The notes: generated by a model not told the origin, from the letters alone. 64,000 nt of DNA from Clostridium sp. BJN0013 (GCF_040939125.1 NZ_CP162495.1:3038001-3102000); one strand, 5' to 3'; numbered from the stretch's first letter, positions 45,933 to 55,290 are shown. Numbers and translations: made by a program.

Positions 45933-46139
45933 ATGAGTAATACTTTTATAAAAAAACGTATTTCTGATTTTTGCCCTAAATATAATACGAAAATTTCAAT
46001 TAGCGTAAAATACCAAGATATAAGTGATGAGCCTACAGCTCATTATCAAAAAATTGGCTATCGTTGCGATAAAAACGCTTGCGGAGGATGTAATGCTAAA
46101 CCCTGTCCTGTTTATGAAAACTGTTCAGAAATTATATAA
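45933..46139 (+). CDS. Small Cys-rich protein on the opposite strand
   Basis: The 68-residue protein MSNTFIKKRISDFCPKYNTK ends CDKNACGGCNAKPCPVYENC. Six cysteines at the end suggest metal binding. GGTGGTGATTTT precedes the ATG at 45933. It is opposed to the tail operon and lies between tape measure and a membrane gene, so it is probably a late-added cargo gene (moron). Confidence 0.55.
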   Translation: MSNTFIKKRISDFCPKYNTKISISVKYQDISDEPTAHYQKIGYRCDKNACGGCNAKPCPVYENCSEII

Positions 46140-46312
46140 CATTCTCTTGAATATTTACAGGTTTCACAGGCAAATGTGGAACCTGCTTTTTTTCTTTGTT
46201 GAATTCTTCCTGTTGTTCCACCACTCTCGCCCCTTTTTTCCAGACATAACAAAAGCACCTACCATTACGGTAAGTACTTGAATAACCTTTAAACTATTCA
46301 ATTATTTTTCTT

Positions 46313-46981
46313 TTATTGTGCTCTAAACGAAGTCCGTGTATTGGCATCTCCAGCAGTTACATCTATATTTACCTGATATCCTGATGTAGATGTTCCTATT
46401 TTAATTGGAATAACAACTCTTCTATCAGTTCCAATTGTACCTGTGTATGTAGTATCAGTTGTCTTATAATGGCATACTGCTGTAACCTTTGCCCCAGCAG
46501 AACCAATAACAGTTAAATTTATTGTAGAATTTTTTGTAGGATTATAATTATCTAAGAACGCAGTTATTTGATTGTTTATTGATTGTCCTGTGACTACTTC
46601 TCCGGATTGAACTCTATTTTCTAAATCATCAAGATTACTTTGCAAGGTTATAAATCCATCTTTCAAATCTTGTGATATAGATGTATCAATATAATAACCA
46701 TTAGTTGAATTAGCAGTTGTAGGATTTATAGGTGTTACATTCCCACTTACTCGTGGCGGTTGCCAATTTGAACCAGTAATTCTCTCAATCCGATCTTTAA
46801 AATATGCTTGTTCTGAACTATATTCCAAATATTCAGACATAAAAAACATGAAAAAACATATAGCAGCAGCCAAGCCATATATAACACCTGCTTGCCATTT
46901 CTTTTTAAATAATACCGGCTTAGCCATAGATATTATAAACAATATTAAAAAGAAAATTCCAATAGAATAGATTATCAACAT
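46313..46981 (-). CDS. Membrane protein with extracytoplasmic domain, possible moron
   Basis: From ATG 46981 (after AAGGGATGA) the 222-residue protein has two membrane helices (residues about 1-20 and 29-48) and a C-terminal beta-rich domain of about 110 residues (STINLTVIGSAGAKVTAVCH, RRVVIPIKIGTSTSGYQVNI) outside the membrane. It lies in the tail operon where no such protein is normal, next to the IS110-family element. An alternative start further upstream has no site but the frame is open. Confidence 0.5.
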   Translation of the reverse strand: MLIIYSIGIFFLILFIISMAKPVLFKKKWQAGVIYGLAAAICFFMFFMSEYLEYSSEQAYFKDRIERITGSNWQPPRVSGNVTPINPTTANSTNGYYIDTSISQDLKDGFITLQSNLDDLENRVQSGEVVTGQSINNQITAFLDNYNPTKNSTINLTVIGSAGAKVTAVCHYKTTDTTYTGTIGTDRRVVIPIKIGTSTSGYQVNIDVTAGDANTRTSFRAQ

Positions 46982-47159
46982 AATATCATCCCTTAATTGA
47001 TAAATTTGGCTATATTGTAACAAATTATTCACTGTTTGTCCATATTTAGCTAATCTTAGAGGGGTTAACTTGAAAGAAATTCAGGTGTTTTTGAACATGA
47101 CAAAAAGACCTATTAAAATGAGGTCAAAAAAAGAGACTTATATTATTTATAATTAAAAA

Positions 47160-48431
47160 TCAACTTATTTTCGGTGATATCTCTTGACTTACTTTTGTTA
47201 CTTCAAAGCCTTGAGCTTGAAGAAATAAAATAATTCTATCTATATCAGGTTGAAAATGTCGAGAAGTGTTTTCTCTTTTTAGATATTTTTCATAAATAGA
47301 ATTATCAAAGGCTTCATTTTTTAAAAGCATATTATAAATACAGGTTAAAAGCATTCTTGCTATAGCAATAATTGCTCTTTTGTGCCCACGTCTTTTCTTT
47401 ATACTTTCATAACGATATTTAAAGTATGGGCAGGACTTGTTTTTTATTGCTGCATTAGCACACTGAATAAGTATTGGCTTTAAATAAGCTCCGGCACGGC
47501 TTATACGAACACTTTTCTTTTTGCCAGCACTTTCATTATTTTGTGGTGTAAGACCTGCCCAAGAACACAGATGTTTAGCATCTGGAAAGACTGACATATC
47601 CACTCCAATTTCAGAAATTATAGTTGTAGCAGATTGTGTAGTTATCCCAGGGGCAGAAGCAATAAGCTCAATTTGTGACTTAAATTCACTTGAAATTAAT
47701 GAAATGGCAGTATCAAGTTGAGAAATACAATTGTTAATATAATCATAATGATTCAAGCATACAGACATCTTTGCTGTTTGATTTTTAGAGATGCTTCCTT
47801 GCATAGCAATCTTAATTTCGTCAGCCTTAGATAACATACTCTTGTGTAGAAATTGAGTATAGTCTATATCTAATTTATCAGGATGCTCCATGGCATATTT
47901 AATTATAGCTGATGATGATTTACCAAAGGTATCTGATACTACGCTTGAAATCATGATATTTGAAACTGTTAATGAATTTTGGAATCTGTTTTTCTCACTT
48001 GAACGGAAATTTGTAAGTTTAAAGCGATAGCGCATAAGGTCTCGTAGTTCTCTTATGGCCTTTGGAGGAATAAAACTTCCTTTAACTAATCCATGCTTAT
48101 GTAAGTCTGCAAGCCATAGAGAATCTTTTTTATCAGTTTTTTTGCCGGGAATGTTTTTAACGTACTTTGGGTTAGCCAGAGTAATATTACAGGAATCTTC
48201 AAGTATGTTATAGATAGGTATCCAGTACTTTCCGGTGCTTTCCATACAAACTTCTTTACAGTTATGCTCAGATAACCACTCTTTTAAATGGAAAAGATTC
48301 TTTGAGTAAGTACTGAATTGTTTGGTTGCATAGGTAGTGATGTTATTCTCATTGGTTGATGTTACAGTTGCAACTACAAATTTTTTGTGAACATCAATAC
48401 CGCAACAAATAGAATAAACGATTTTTAACAT
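47160..48431 (-). CDS. IS110-family DEDD transposase
   Basis: The 423-residue protein has the RuvC-like N-domain: CCGIDVHKKFVVATV (first Asp), VCMESTGKYWIPIYN (Glu), KKTDKKDSLWLADL (Asp pair). The C-terminal transposase_20 part has LIASAPGITTQSATTIISEI and GKKKSVRISRAGAYLKPILI with the catalytic Ser. It is complete. Enzymes of this type act as recombinases guided by an RNA made from the element's own non-coding end. ATATAAATGTTAAAAATC lacks a strong ribosome site, as is usual. Confidence 0.9.
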   Translation of the reverse strand: MLKIVYSICCGIDVHKKFVVATVTSTNENNITTYATKQFSTYSKNLFHLKEWLSEHNCKEVCMESTGKYWIPIYNILEDSCNITLANPKYVKNIPGKKTDKKDSLWLADLHKHGLVKGSFIPPKAIRELRDLMRYRFKLTNFRSSEKNRFQNSLTVSNIMISSVVSDTFGKSSSAIIKYAMEHPDKLDIDYTQFLHKSMLSKADEIKIAMQGSISKNQTAKMSVCLNHYDYINNCISQLDTAISLISSEFKSQIELIASAPGITTQSATTIISEIGVDMSVFPDAKHLCSWAGLTPQNNESAGKKKSVRISRAGAYLKPILIQCANAAIKNKSCPYFKYRYESIKKRRGHKRAIIAIARMLLTCIYNMLLKNEAFDNSIYEKYLKRENTSRHFQPDIDRIILFLQAQGFEVTKVSQEISPKIS

Positions 48432-48650
48432 TTATATCACCTACAAATAAAAAAATAAAGTACACAGGTGTTGACTGAATACTCATACTTTTAAACGGTC
48501 TTTGTTTAAACAAAGATTAACTTACGTGCCCTAGGGCACACTTATTTGTACTTAAAAGAGTAATCGGCACATGTTATTATACGGATTACAGTGAAGTGCA
48601 ATCACACTCACCCCGCCGTGCTCTGTAGTACACCTGTATACTTGTCTATA
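48432..48650 (-). ncRNA. Candidate bridge RNA of the IS110 element
   Basis: The 219-base leader has no ORF. Hairpins visible on both strands are GTTTAAACAAA...(TTTGTTTAAAC, about 48506-48522) and GTGCCCTAGGGCAC (48535-48548), a perfect palindrome. In the IS110 group the leader upstream of the transposase yields the RNA that pairs with donor and target DNA. The assignment is by position and family, not by match to a known RNA. Confidence 0.45.
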
Positions 48651-48944
48651 TTATTCACAGTAATTGGTAATTTTAATCACTCTTTCATTAATTTTTGTGC
48701 CTTGAGCACAGCGAAAGGAATGAATGTTATTATGTTTCATTATCCATTCTATAGTTGATTTATTATCATTTACAGATTTTTTCTCCTTTATGCCTTGTTT
48801 TTCATCTTCCCATTTAGGAGTCTCAGGTTTTTCTTTAGACAATTCATATAGAATATAGTCACACGCCTCGTCAAAACAAAAAGCATCATAGCTATTTTCT
48901 ATGCTTAAAATTTGGCTTGGCCTTAGTTTGTACATTCTTGCCAT
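48651..48944 (-). pseudogene. Second tail-assembly-chaperone frame, 3' end replaced by IS110 DNA
   Basis: The frame MARMYKLRPSQILSIENSYD with AFCFDEACDYILYELSKEKP resembles the second ORF of phage tail-assembly chaperones. From about residue 70 (MKHNNIHSFRCAQGTKINER) the composition changes and this part probably belongs to the IS. It overlaps the first chaperone gene by 53 bases in another frame, as in gpG/gpGT pairs, where a slip joins them. No separate ribosome site is clear. Confidence 0.5.
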
Positions 48945-49353
48945 TGATATTACTGAGACTATCCTTTGCGATTTTACGAAAGGATTTTAACCCTTCCACC
49001 CCCTGCTGGCTATATGCCCACAACTGCATTTTTTGAGCATCTGTGAGTTCTATGCCTACTTCTTCTAATTGTTTTACGGTTGGCTCAACTAAGACATTTT
49101 CGCAGATTATATCAAATAACCCTCCCATTTCTTTCAAGTCCATACTAGGTAAATTATTAGATTTACCATAGAATAGTCCTTTTACCATTCCTAAAAATTG
49201 ATTAGGTATTTGTCCTTTTCGGCAAAGCCCCAATATGGATAATCTTTTAACTCTAACATTTATAGTACCTTCACCTGAAAAATCTTCTATCTGAATTATT
49301 TGAGTAGCATTCTTCTTTAGCTCCTCAATATTTGTTACAGTTAATTCACTCAT
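48892..49353 (-). CDS. Tail assembly chaperone (XkdN/gpG-like)
   Basis: The 153-residue protein (MSELTVTNIEELKKNATQII, GLCRKGQIPNQFLGMVKGLF, KQLEEVGIELTDAQKMQLWA) lies between the tail tube and tape measure genes, the fixed site of this chaperone. It keeps tape measure soluble during tail growth. AGGAGGGTTAAA precedes the ATG. The frame is intact. Confidence 0.7.
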   Translation of the reverse strand: MSELTVTNIEELKKNATQIIQIEDFSGEGTINVRVKRLSILGLCRKGQIPNQFLGMVKGLFYGKSNNLPSMDLKEMGGLFDIICENVLVEPTVKQLEEVGIELTDAQKMQLWAYSQQGVEGLKSFRKIAKDSLSNINGKNVQTKAKPNFKHRK

Positions 49354-49364
49354 TTTAACCCTCC

Positions 49365-50263
49365 TTATATGGTACTAAATTCAACTGTTACTGCGGTTGT
49401 ATTCCCACTGCCATCTGCTTTTCTAACTGATTCCGCAGTGGCTTCATAAGTTACTCCTGCTGCTATACTCGTCGGTACAAAAGTAATTATTTTCTTAGTT
49501 GTATCCATATAGTTACATTGCTTGAAACTGTCGTTCCGTCTGACTTTCTGGTTACTTTAAAATTAGTTGTTGTAACATCTGCATCATTAACAGCTTCTGG
49601 GAAGGTCCATGTTACTCTACAGTCAGAGCTTACAGTAACTCCTGGTGTTCCTGTAGTTTCATCAGGTTCTGTTGGGGTTGGCGGATTAGGTACCGTTGCA
49701 CCAGAACCTCCACTACTTGTTTCACCATTAGGTAGGGTATCTACATATTCAATATATACAGGTTTTTCACCTTTTTTAGGTCTGCTGGTAGATTCAAACT
49801 CTGGTACATAAAACTTACCATCTTCAAATTTAAATTCTACCGGCGTACCTTTGTTATGTCTAAAACTAAATTTTACATATCGAACTGTTGAAGAGTCATA
49901 GTCCTTCTCTTCACTGTACAAATTCAAAGTATATGTAACCTTATTTACTACTTTTCCTACTTCCGCACCCTCATATCCTGTTGAAGTTGCAGTACCTCCA
50001 TCTACTAATGCCATAGTTTCAGGAGAAAATGTATTATCTGTAAGTTTAATATTATAACCTATGCATATATCATCTGTTCTATTTATGGCAATTATTCTGT
50101 TTTTAACCCTAAGTATATCCTCTTTTCCCTTTGATAAATCTGGTTTAATATCTGCCTTTTCTGCTGTATCAAAAATAAAAGATTCACCTGTAATTTCATT
50201 TATAATTTCACCCAATGCAATATTCGCAATAGGCATACTTTCTATAGAAGTTACATCTGACAT
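49365..50263 (-). pseudogene. Major tail protein with Ig-like end, frameshifted
   Basis: The first 258 codons read MSDVTSIESMPIANIALGEI, DGGTATSTGYEGAEVGKVVN and a Pro/Thr linker, then the start of an SbsA/Big-like domain (SSDCRVTWTFPEAVNDADVT). The frame ends early (SNVTIWIQLRK). The next frame continues MDTTKKIITFVPTSIAAGVT to AVTVEFSTI and stop at 49365. One base change near 49500 explains it. The tube domain itself is untouched, so a shortened tail subunit without the decoration domain could still form. Confidence 0.7.
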
Positions 50264-50269
50264 TCTATT

Positions 50270-50701
50270 TTACCTCCTTAATCTCTGGAATGTTTGGTAT
50301 TCCAAGGTTTGTGTGTATCCATTTACTGTATTGTCTAAAATCACAGAAGTTATATTACCTGTAGGTCTTATATATTCTTTTAGTTCTCTTAGAAAGTCTT
50401 GTATTTGCCCTGTGAAAGGCTCTAAGTTTGAATAATTTGTCGCAGGGCAATATACCATAATATCCAACGTCTGCGATCCTATTTGGTTACTACCTTGAAA
50501 TCCCATAGTTCCAGTATTTTTTACGACAACATAAGGAGATGTACATTTCCCTTGATGTTGACCTGGAGAATATACATCTATTCCTTTACTTTTTAGCAAT
50601 AAAAAAACACGTTCCCATACGGTGCGTGACTTGTATGTTCCATTTATATAATTTTGTAGTACATCTCCTGTAATTGCATATTTAAAATTGACTTCTGCCA
50701 T
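50270..50701 (-). CDS. Phage tail terminator/completion protein
   Basis: Intact 143-residue protein with YKSRTVWERVFLLLKSKGID, CTSPYVVVKNTGTMGFQGSN and QTLDIMVYCPATNYSNLEPF. Its place between the gp10-like gene and the major tail gene is the fixed place of tail terminator proteins. GGTGATGATAAT-type spacing; the ATG follows the gp10 stop by eight bases. Confidence 0.6.
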   Translation of the reverse strand: MAEVNFKYAITGDVLQNYINGTYKSRTVWERVFLLLKSKGIDVYSPGQHQGKCTSPYVVVKNTGTMGFQGSNQIGSQTLDIMVYCPATNYSNLEPFTGQIQDFLRELKEYIRPTGNITSVILDNTVNGYTQTLEYQTFQRLRR

Positions 50702-50709
50702 ATTATCAT

Positions 50710-51141
50710 CTATTTTAAAAGATTAGCCATTCCACTAATAAATTGTGGTGTAAACTCTCTTACCGTTTTACGCAATATACCATACTTACCTTCATTTCCT
50801 AGTTCCAGTTGTTCAAAAGAGGGAGCTACTTCCATTCCAACTCCACTATCTGAACTTGCACCCTTAGCATGTGCCAATTCGAGATATGGAGAATATTCCA
50901 TATTTCCGGCTACATAAGCACTGCATTTATTATCATCTTCCCACTTAAATCCACCGTCTATTGTCTGTCTTGCATTTCCTGTCCTATCAGTCCACTTTGC
51001 ATTTTTCTTCGCTTCTCCTGCCATCTTTTTTCCTGCACTATCACAATAAAATCCTGCTTTAGCTTTCATTATTCTATTAACTTCACCACTTTTAGTAAGG
51101 TTTTTCAATAAGTCAGTTGCATCAAATTTAAAACCAGACAT
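50710..51141 (-). CDS. HK97 gp10-family head-tail protein
   Basis: The 143-residue protein MSGFKFDATDLLKNLTKSGE has AGKKMAGEAKKNAKWTDRTG, with WTDRTGNARQTIDGGF and YSPYLELAHAKG as hallmark phrases of the gp10 family (head-tail joining or tail completion). The ATG at 51141 follows GGAGTGAGGGGT; a GTG three codons earlier lies within it. Intact. Confidence 0.75.
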   Translation of the reverse strand: MSGFKFDATDLLKNLTKSGEVNRIMKAKAGFYCDSAGKKMAGEAKKNAKWTDRTGNARQTIDGGFKWEDDNKCSAYVAGNMEYSPYLELAHAKGASSDSGVGMEVAPSFEQLELGNEGKYGILRKTVREFTPQFISGMANLLK

Positions 51142-51146
51142 ACCCC

Positions 51147-51521
51147 TCACTCCTTCCTTTTCAAATAAGAATCCCAGACAATATCTTCAATGTTTCCTTT
51201 GTCTATTATTTCATACGTAACATAATCAAGTTTAAAATAGTCATGCTCTTTTATTTTCTTAACTTCATCATCAACTATGAATAAAAATCTATCCTGATAG
51301 TTCCTATTTAGGTTAGCAGCTTCCGTACTATTGTTAACTATATTAATAGAAGTACTTCCTGTATGGTAATATCCTTTTACTTTACCTACATATTGATCCT
51401 TTTCATATTCTCCGAATATATTTTTTCCTGCTCTTAGGATTATTACATCTTTCATAAATGGAGTAATCTTTTTTGTAAGCTGATTTCTTATTCTCTGCTT
51501 TCTGGCTTCATCCCATCTCAT
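51147..51521 (-). CDS. Phage head-tail joining protein
   Basis: The 124-residue protein MRWDEARKQRIRNQLTKKIT with KVKGYYHTGSTSINIVNNST and DEVKKIKEHDYFKLDYVTYE lies between the connector and gp10 genes, the site of the head-closure protein. Intact. The family is not named from sequence alone. Confidence 0.55.
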   Translation of the reverse strand: MRWDEARKQRIRNQLTKKITPFMKDVIILRAGKNIFGEYEKDQYVGKVKGYYHTGSTSINIVNNSTEAANLNRNYQDRFLFIVDDEVKKIKEHDYFKLDYVTYEIIDKGNIEDIVWDSYLKRKE

Positions 51522-51589
51522 TGACCATCAGCCCTTTGCATTGATGTTATACAATTCGGTGCTGGTTTAAATTGCTTTGCAAGTGCAAG

Positions 51590-51802
51590 CTAGTATTCAC
51601 GGTTACTAGAAAGCTTTATATCTGATAAGGTAAGTGAATCATCTGCCACAGCTTTTTTCATACAACCCTCATAGCACGCAACTTGAATATCTCCACCATT
51701 TTTGTCAAGAAGCAATTGTAAATCCTCATCATCAAAATAAGGGTATTCCTTCTCCTGGAGATTAAATTTTAAAATTTCTAAATCACTGGTCATAAACTTC
51801 AC
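51590..51802 (-). CDS. Phage head-tail connector protein
   Basis: The 70-residue product reads TSDLEILKFNLQEKEYPYFD followed by DEDLQLLLDKNGGDIQVACY. The short acidic helical pattern (Y-F-x-D-E-x-L-x-x-L-L, then A-x-Y-x-G) is that of Gp15/Gp6-type connectors. It starts at ATG 51802 after a weak site, or at the internal ATG (MTSD). Intact. Confidence 0.6.
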   Translation of the reverse strand: MKFMTSDLEILKFNLQEKEYPYFDDEDLQLLLDKNGGDIQVACYEGCMKKAVADDSLTLSDIKLSSNREY

Positions 51803-51998
51803 CTACTTACCAGACGGATTTTGTGTTTGCTGCTGATTCTGTACTGGAGGAGTATAACTTATATATCCTTTGCCTTGAAGTTCTTTTAGGTCTGAATCTC
51901 TTATTTTAAGTTTCTCCCCCTGCTTTCTTGATGTCATTATCATATTTAATATTAACTTTTGCAATTACTTCAACTGCAGTCTCTTTAGATGTTGCCAT
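51803..51998 (-). pseudogene. Small phage head protein, frameshift in a G-run
   Basis: The start MATSKETAVEVIAKVNIKYD ends AGGET and stop. With one G removed from GCAGGGGGAG the frame would read IKKAGEKLKIRDSDLKELQG and finish SYTPPVQNQQQTQNPSGK at 51803. So a single inserted base in a run of five G inactivated it. The small protein lies between capsid and connector. Confidence 0.6.
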
Positions 51999-52047
51999 TT
52001 ATACCACCCTTTCATAAATAAATTTGAGCATAGAGATTTCAATTTCT

Positions 52048-53077
52048 CTATGCCACTGTTGCAAAGAAACATTCATTTGCACGTTCAAAACTTGGCATTC
52101 CCAGTTGAGATACCTTAGTCTGTACTGTTACAGGGTCCTCTTTTCTCATAGTAGTTATTACAACTCCAGTTCTAACTATTTCACAATTGACCTGAACCAA
52201 ATAACTTGTCTGCCTCTTCTGGTGTGGTTCCATAATACGTATTACCCAATATGCCATCAGGTATTAATGTAAACTTACCCACAGGCATATATGGTTGAGA
52301 ACTTCCATCCTCAAGCTTATAGGTTCCTTCTTCACTTGCTAAAGTTATTCCGGTCTTATTCTGTATAAAAGCCTTAACTTCATTATCTCCCATTAAATAA
52401 TTTGGGTTTTGTGGTGCAAAAGCTTTTTGAATATTCTTGTTTGCAGCTATATAAGCAAAAGTACCTGCACTTGTCACAGCTCTAGTAAGAGAATATCCTT
52501 CATTTGCCATTTGTCTTTTCCACCTTAATATATCAACTACAGGATTTGAATTTTCTATATCAGACCATTTTGCAGTACCCGCCAAAATTTCTTTATGTCC
52601 CGAAAGAACCCCAAAGTCAAATACAATATTCCCATCTTCAGAAATAATATTTATTACTCCATCCGCAAGAAGCTGCATCCTCATTCTTTCCATCTGATAA
52701 TCACCAGCATTAACTAAACTTTTATAATTATCAAATATTCTTTGAGTTACTATATCAACAACAGTACTTTTCTGTGCTGCAAGTGCCATTAATAAATCCT
52801 GCCTATCTTTTTCATTGATTAGAACAGATTCTTTAAAGAATAGCATCTGTTTAGTAAGTTCATCTACTTGAGCCTTTAAAGCTCTAATTTTAACAGCTAC
52901 GTCAAAAGTTGATTGTTTTAAAACCACCGGTTTTTCATTTGCACCTTTAATATATTTAAGTTCCATCCCTTGTTGTTTTGTCCTTGGAAATAAGCTCTCA
53001 CCAAGCAATATTTCTGGTGGTAAGTTCTGTATATACGTTGATATTTCCTGTACGTTTATAATACCTCTCCAATCCAT
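52048..53077 (-). pseudogene. Major capsid protein (GpE family), frameshifted near the end
   Basis: The first 298 codons read RGIINVQEISTYIQNLPPEI, SLFPRTKQQGMELKYIKGAN and GDYQMERMRMQLLADGVINI, then FTLIPDGILGNTYYGTTPEE, as in the phage capsid protein E family (PF03864). The frame ends LFGSGQL, while another frame carries VNCEIVRTGVVITTMRKEDP and QTKVSQLGMPSFERANECFF to 52048. One base lost or gained near 52190 removes the last 45 or so residues. The start follows AAGGAGGTTTTTTAC. Confidence 0.8.
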
Positions 53078-53099
53078 TAGTAAAAAACCTCCTTAAAAA

Positions 53100-53459
53100 T
53101 TATAAAAACATCAGCATCTTCATTACTGTTTTTGCATCAGTAGGTACTGCTGCTGGTAACTTAGACTCATTTATGAATCCAAAAATGGTAATTGGTATAG
53201 TTTCGGTTCCATTAGACAGTGTAAAATCTATATCTCTATAAACCAATCCAAATGCCTTATCGTTGGTTATGGTTGTACCATCAACAATTTTTCCATCTTT
53301 GCTTACTATAGTTCCTGCTTTAAGTATCCTTTTACCAGTGGTCCCATCAAGTGCAATATCTGTTTTATTGACTTTTACCATAGTATTTTGAAACAATTCA
53401 CCCGCAAATTGAAGTATTGTTTTATTCTCACCCATGTAGGTTTTAGTATTTTCAATCAT
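53100..53459 (-). CDS. Phage head decoration protein
   Basis: The 119-residue protein MIENTKTYMGENKTILQFAG has RILKAGTIVSKDGKIVDGTT and NDKAFGLVYRDIDFTLSNGT, the beta-rich pattern of the small decoration proteins found between scaffold and capsid genes. Its start overlaps the end of the scaffold gene by four bases (ATGA). Intact. Confidence 0.65.
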   Translation of the reverse strand: MIENTKTYMGENKTILQFAGELFQNTMVKVNKTDIALDGTTGKRILKAGTIVSKDGKIVDGTTITNDKAFGLVYRDIDFTLSNGTETIPITIFGFINESKLPAAVPTDAKTVMKMLMFL

Positions 53460-53818
53460 TTATTTGTACCTCCTATTGAAAAAAATTTATTTTGAGCTTC
53501 TGTAGCTTTCATGGCTTCTGTTTTCTGTTTTGCAAGCCTTTCCCCTAGACTTAATTCCTTGCCCGGTTGTGGTGAACCTGGATTACCTATATTGCCAGTA
53601 CCACCTGGATTGGGATTTCCACCTGGATTATTCTGACTATTATCTTCTTCAAATAAATATCCATCAGATTCTTTTACTGCTTCAACCTGTTCTCTAAGCC
53701 CGATAAAGTTACCATTATCCTCAAGAGTTAATTTGCCTAGATCCAACAATCCTTTTAAAACTTTAGGATTTCTAGCCCCTACAGTAGTTAATTTAGCATC
53801 AAGGGCAATATTAAACAT
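53456..53818 (-). pseudogene. Phage scaffold protein (GP20-like), 5' truncated
   Basis: The remaining 120 codons (FNIALDAKLTTVGARNPKVL, KGLLDLGKLTLEDNGNFIGL, KESDGYLFEEDNSQN, then a Gly/Pro/Asn-rich linker) are the C-terminal part of GP20-type scaffolds. The coiled-coil first half is absent: the sequence joins a plus-strand fragment at about 53825. A deletion from here removed head, portal and terminase genes. Confidence 0.7.
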
Positions 53819-53829
53819 CTGCTTCCGAA

Positions 53830-54012
53830 GTGCATAAAGCCGAAGCCGATGAATTGAATTATCAAGTTGCAGAACTGCAAGGTACAGTTAAAGATATATC
53901 TAATAAAATGGATGAAAACTTTTCCGAATTAAAAGAAACAAACAAATTTCTATTGGAGATGTATGGGTCTCACGAAGCTGAGATAAGAACATTGAGACGT
54001 AAGCCAGTTTAA
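53830..54012 (+). pseudogene. Fragment of a coiled-coil protein near the integrase
   Basis: The 60-codon open frame HKAEADELNYQVAELQGTVK to KFLLEMYGSHEAEIRTLRRK is a coiled coil. There is no ribosome site, and it begins at the scaffold junction, so it is likely the 3' end of an early phage gene. It precedes the integrase on the same strand. Confidence 0.45.
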
Positions 54013-54118
54013 AATATTTAAAAATACAAATTTATTTTAAAAAATCAATAGGAGCTAATACTCCTATATATTTTTAATTTTAACCAGAACATTAGTTTGT
54101 AATAAGGAGGGTTCAAAT

Positions 54119-55204
54119 ATGGCAATAAAAACTAATTTTGAGGTTAGCGGAAAAGAATACTACAGAATAAATTATGATATTGGTATGGATGCCAATGGAA
54201 AAAGAATTAGGAAACAATTTATTGGAAAAAGTTGAAAGGAAGCAGAGAAGAAGAAACTTGATTATATTAATAAAACCAACTACATTTGCAAGATATGAGG
54301 GTTTATATAGAAATTATATAGAAAACTCACTATAGGACCTATAAACTTAGATAAGCTAGAATCAATCCAGATACAAAGATACTATAACAAATTATTCAAG
54401 CAAGGTAAAAGCGGCAGTCAAATAAATTACATAAATAAATTTCTAAAGCAATTCTTAAATTATGCAGTTGACTGTGGATATATACTTAGAAATCCCTGCG
54501 CTGGCAAAAAGGTCGTTATACCTAAAAAGGAACTAAATCAAGCAATTGAAAAAGATATTCCTATATTTACGGATGAAGAATTAAAAAAAATCTTAAATGC
54601 TGACAATTGTAAGATGAAATACATTGCCCTATTCTCTTTGTCAACTGGAATGAGACGAGGTGAGATTATAGGTTTAAAAGAAAGTGATATAGACTATAAT
54701 TTAAATGAAATTCATGTCAGAAGAACCGTAGCTACTACTACAATATTTGATAATGAAAATAATAGAAGTAAGCAAACTATTATTCAAGAACCAAAAACTA
54801 AAAATTCTAAGAGAGACATTCCTCTTCAATCATCTTTAATAGGTACAATAAAAGATTCAATTAAGCTCAAAAAACAAGAAAGACTAAAAGCAGGTAATAG
54901 TTATTCCACAGATAATTTAGATTATATATTTCTAAGTGAACAAGGGAATTTAATAAATGCTGGAAATCTGGACAAGACATGGACAAAATTTTTAAGATCT
55001 TTAAATATTCCACATAAAAAATTTCATGCTCTTAGACATACTTTTGCTACTAAACAATTCGAAAACAAGACTCCCTTAAAAACCGTTTCTATGATTTTAG
55101 TCCACAGCAGTATTGAGATAACTGCCAATATTTACACTCACGTTGTAAAGAAAGAAAAAGAAAAATCAGCAGACTTATTAAGCGATATAAAAACTATGGT
55201 GTAA
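54119..55204 (+). pseudogene. Tyrosine integrase of the second prophage, broken
   Basis: AAGGAGGGTTCAAAT precedes MAIKTNFEVSGKEYYRINYD, but after QFIGKS a stop and deletions break the N-half (LDYINKT, TFARYEGLYRNYIENS). From about 54330 the core-binding domain is readable (LDKLESIQIQRYYNKLFKQG) and the catalytic half is open from 54614: FSLSTGMRRGEIIGLKESDI (Arg), HALRHTFATKQF (His, Arg), LVHSSIEITANIYTHV (His, Tyr). The 3' end lies 86 bases from the tRNA-Glu attachment site. It cannot make a full recombinase. Confidence 0.85.
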
Positions 55205-55242
55205 AAATGGTGTAAAATATTAAAAAATAAATGCTTAAATAG

Positions 55243-55289
55243 AAAAGAAAGAATGCTTTATCTCTTGATATTAAGCCATTCTTTCTTTT
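55243..55289. terminator. Terminator between integrase and tRNA
   Basis: AAAGAAAGAATG...CATTCTTTCTTTT forms a long AT-rich stem with T-runs on both strands, able to end both the integrase and the tRNA transcript. Confidence 0.6.
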
Positions 55290-55290
55290 A

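Larger units (their letters stand above)
47060..48740 (-). mobile_element. IS110-family element (ends approximate)
   Basis: The element contains one DEDD transposase and a long non-coding leader. IS110 elements lack clear inverted repeats and target duplications, so the ends can only be estimated: the left from loss of coding pattern below the transposase stop, the right from an abrupt change inside the tail-chaperone-like gene. A GACCT/AGGTC hairpin with T-run (about 47107-47131) follows the transposase. Confidence 0.6.

Noticed and set aside
10458-53818. The region as a functional gene-transfer agent or tailocin
   Set aside because: Terminase, capsid, tape measure, hub, major tail and endolysin genes are all broken, so no particle could be made.
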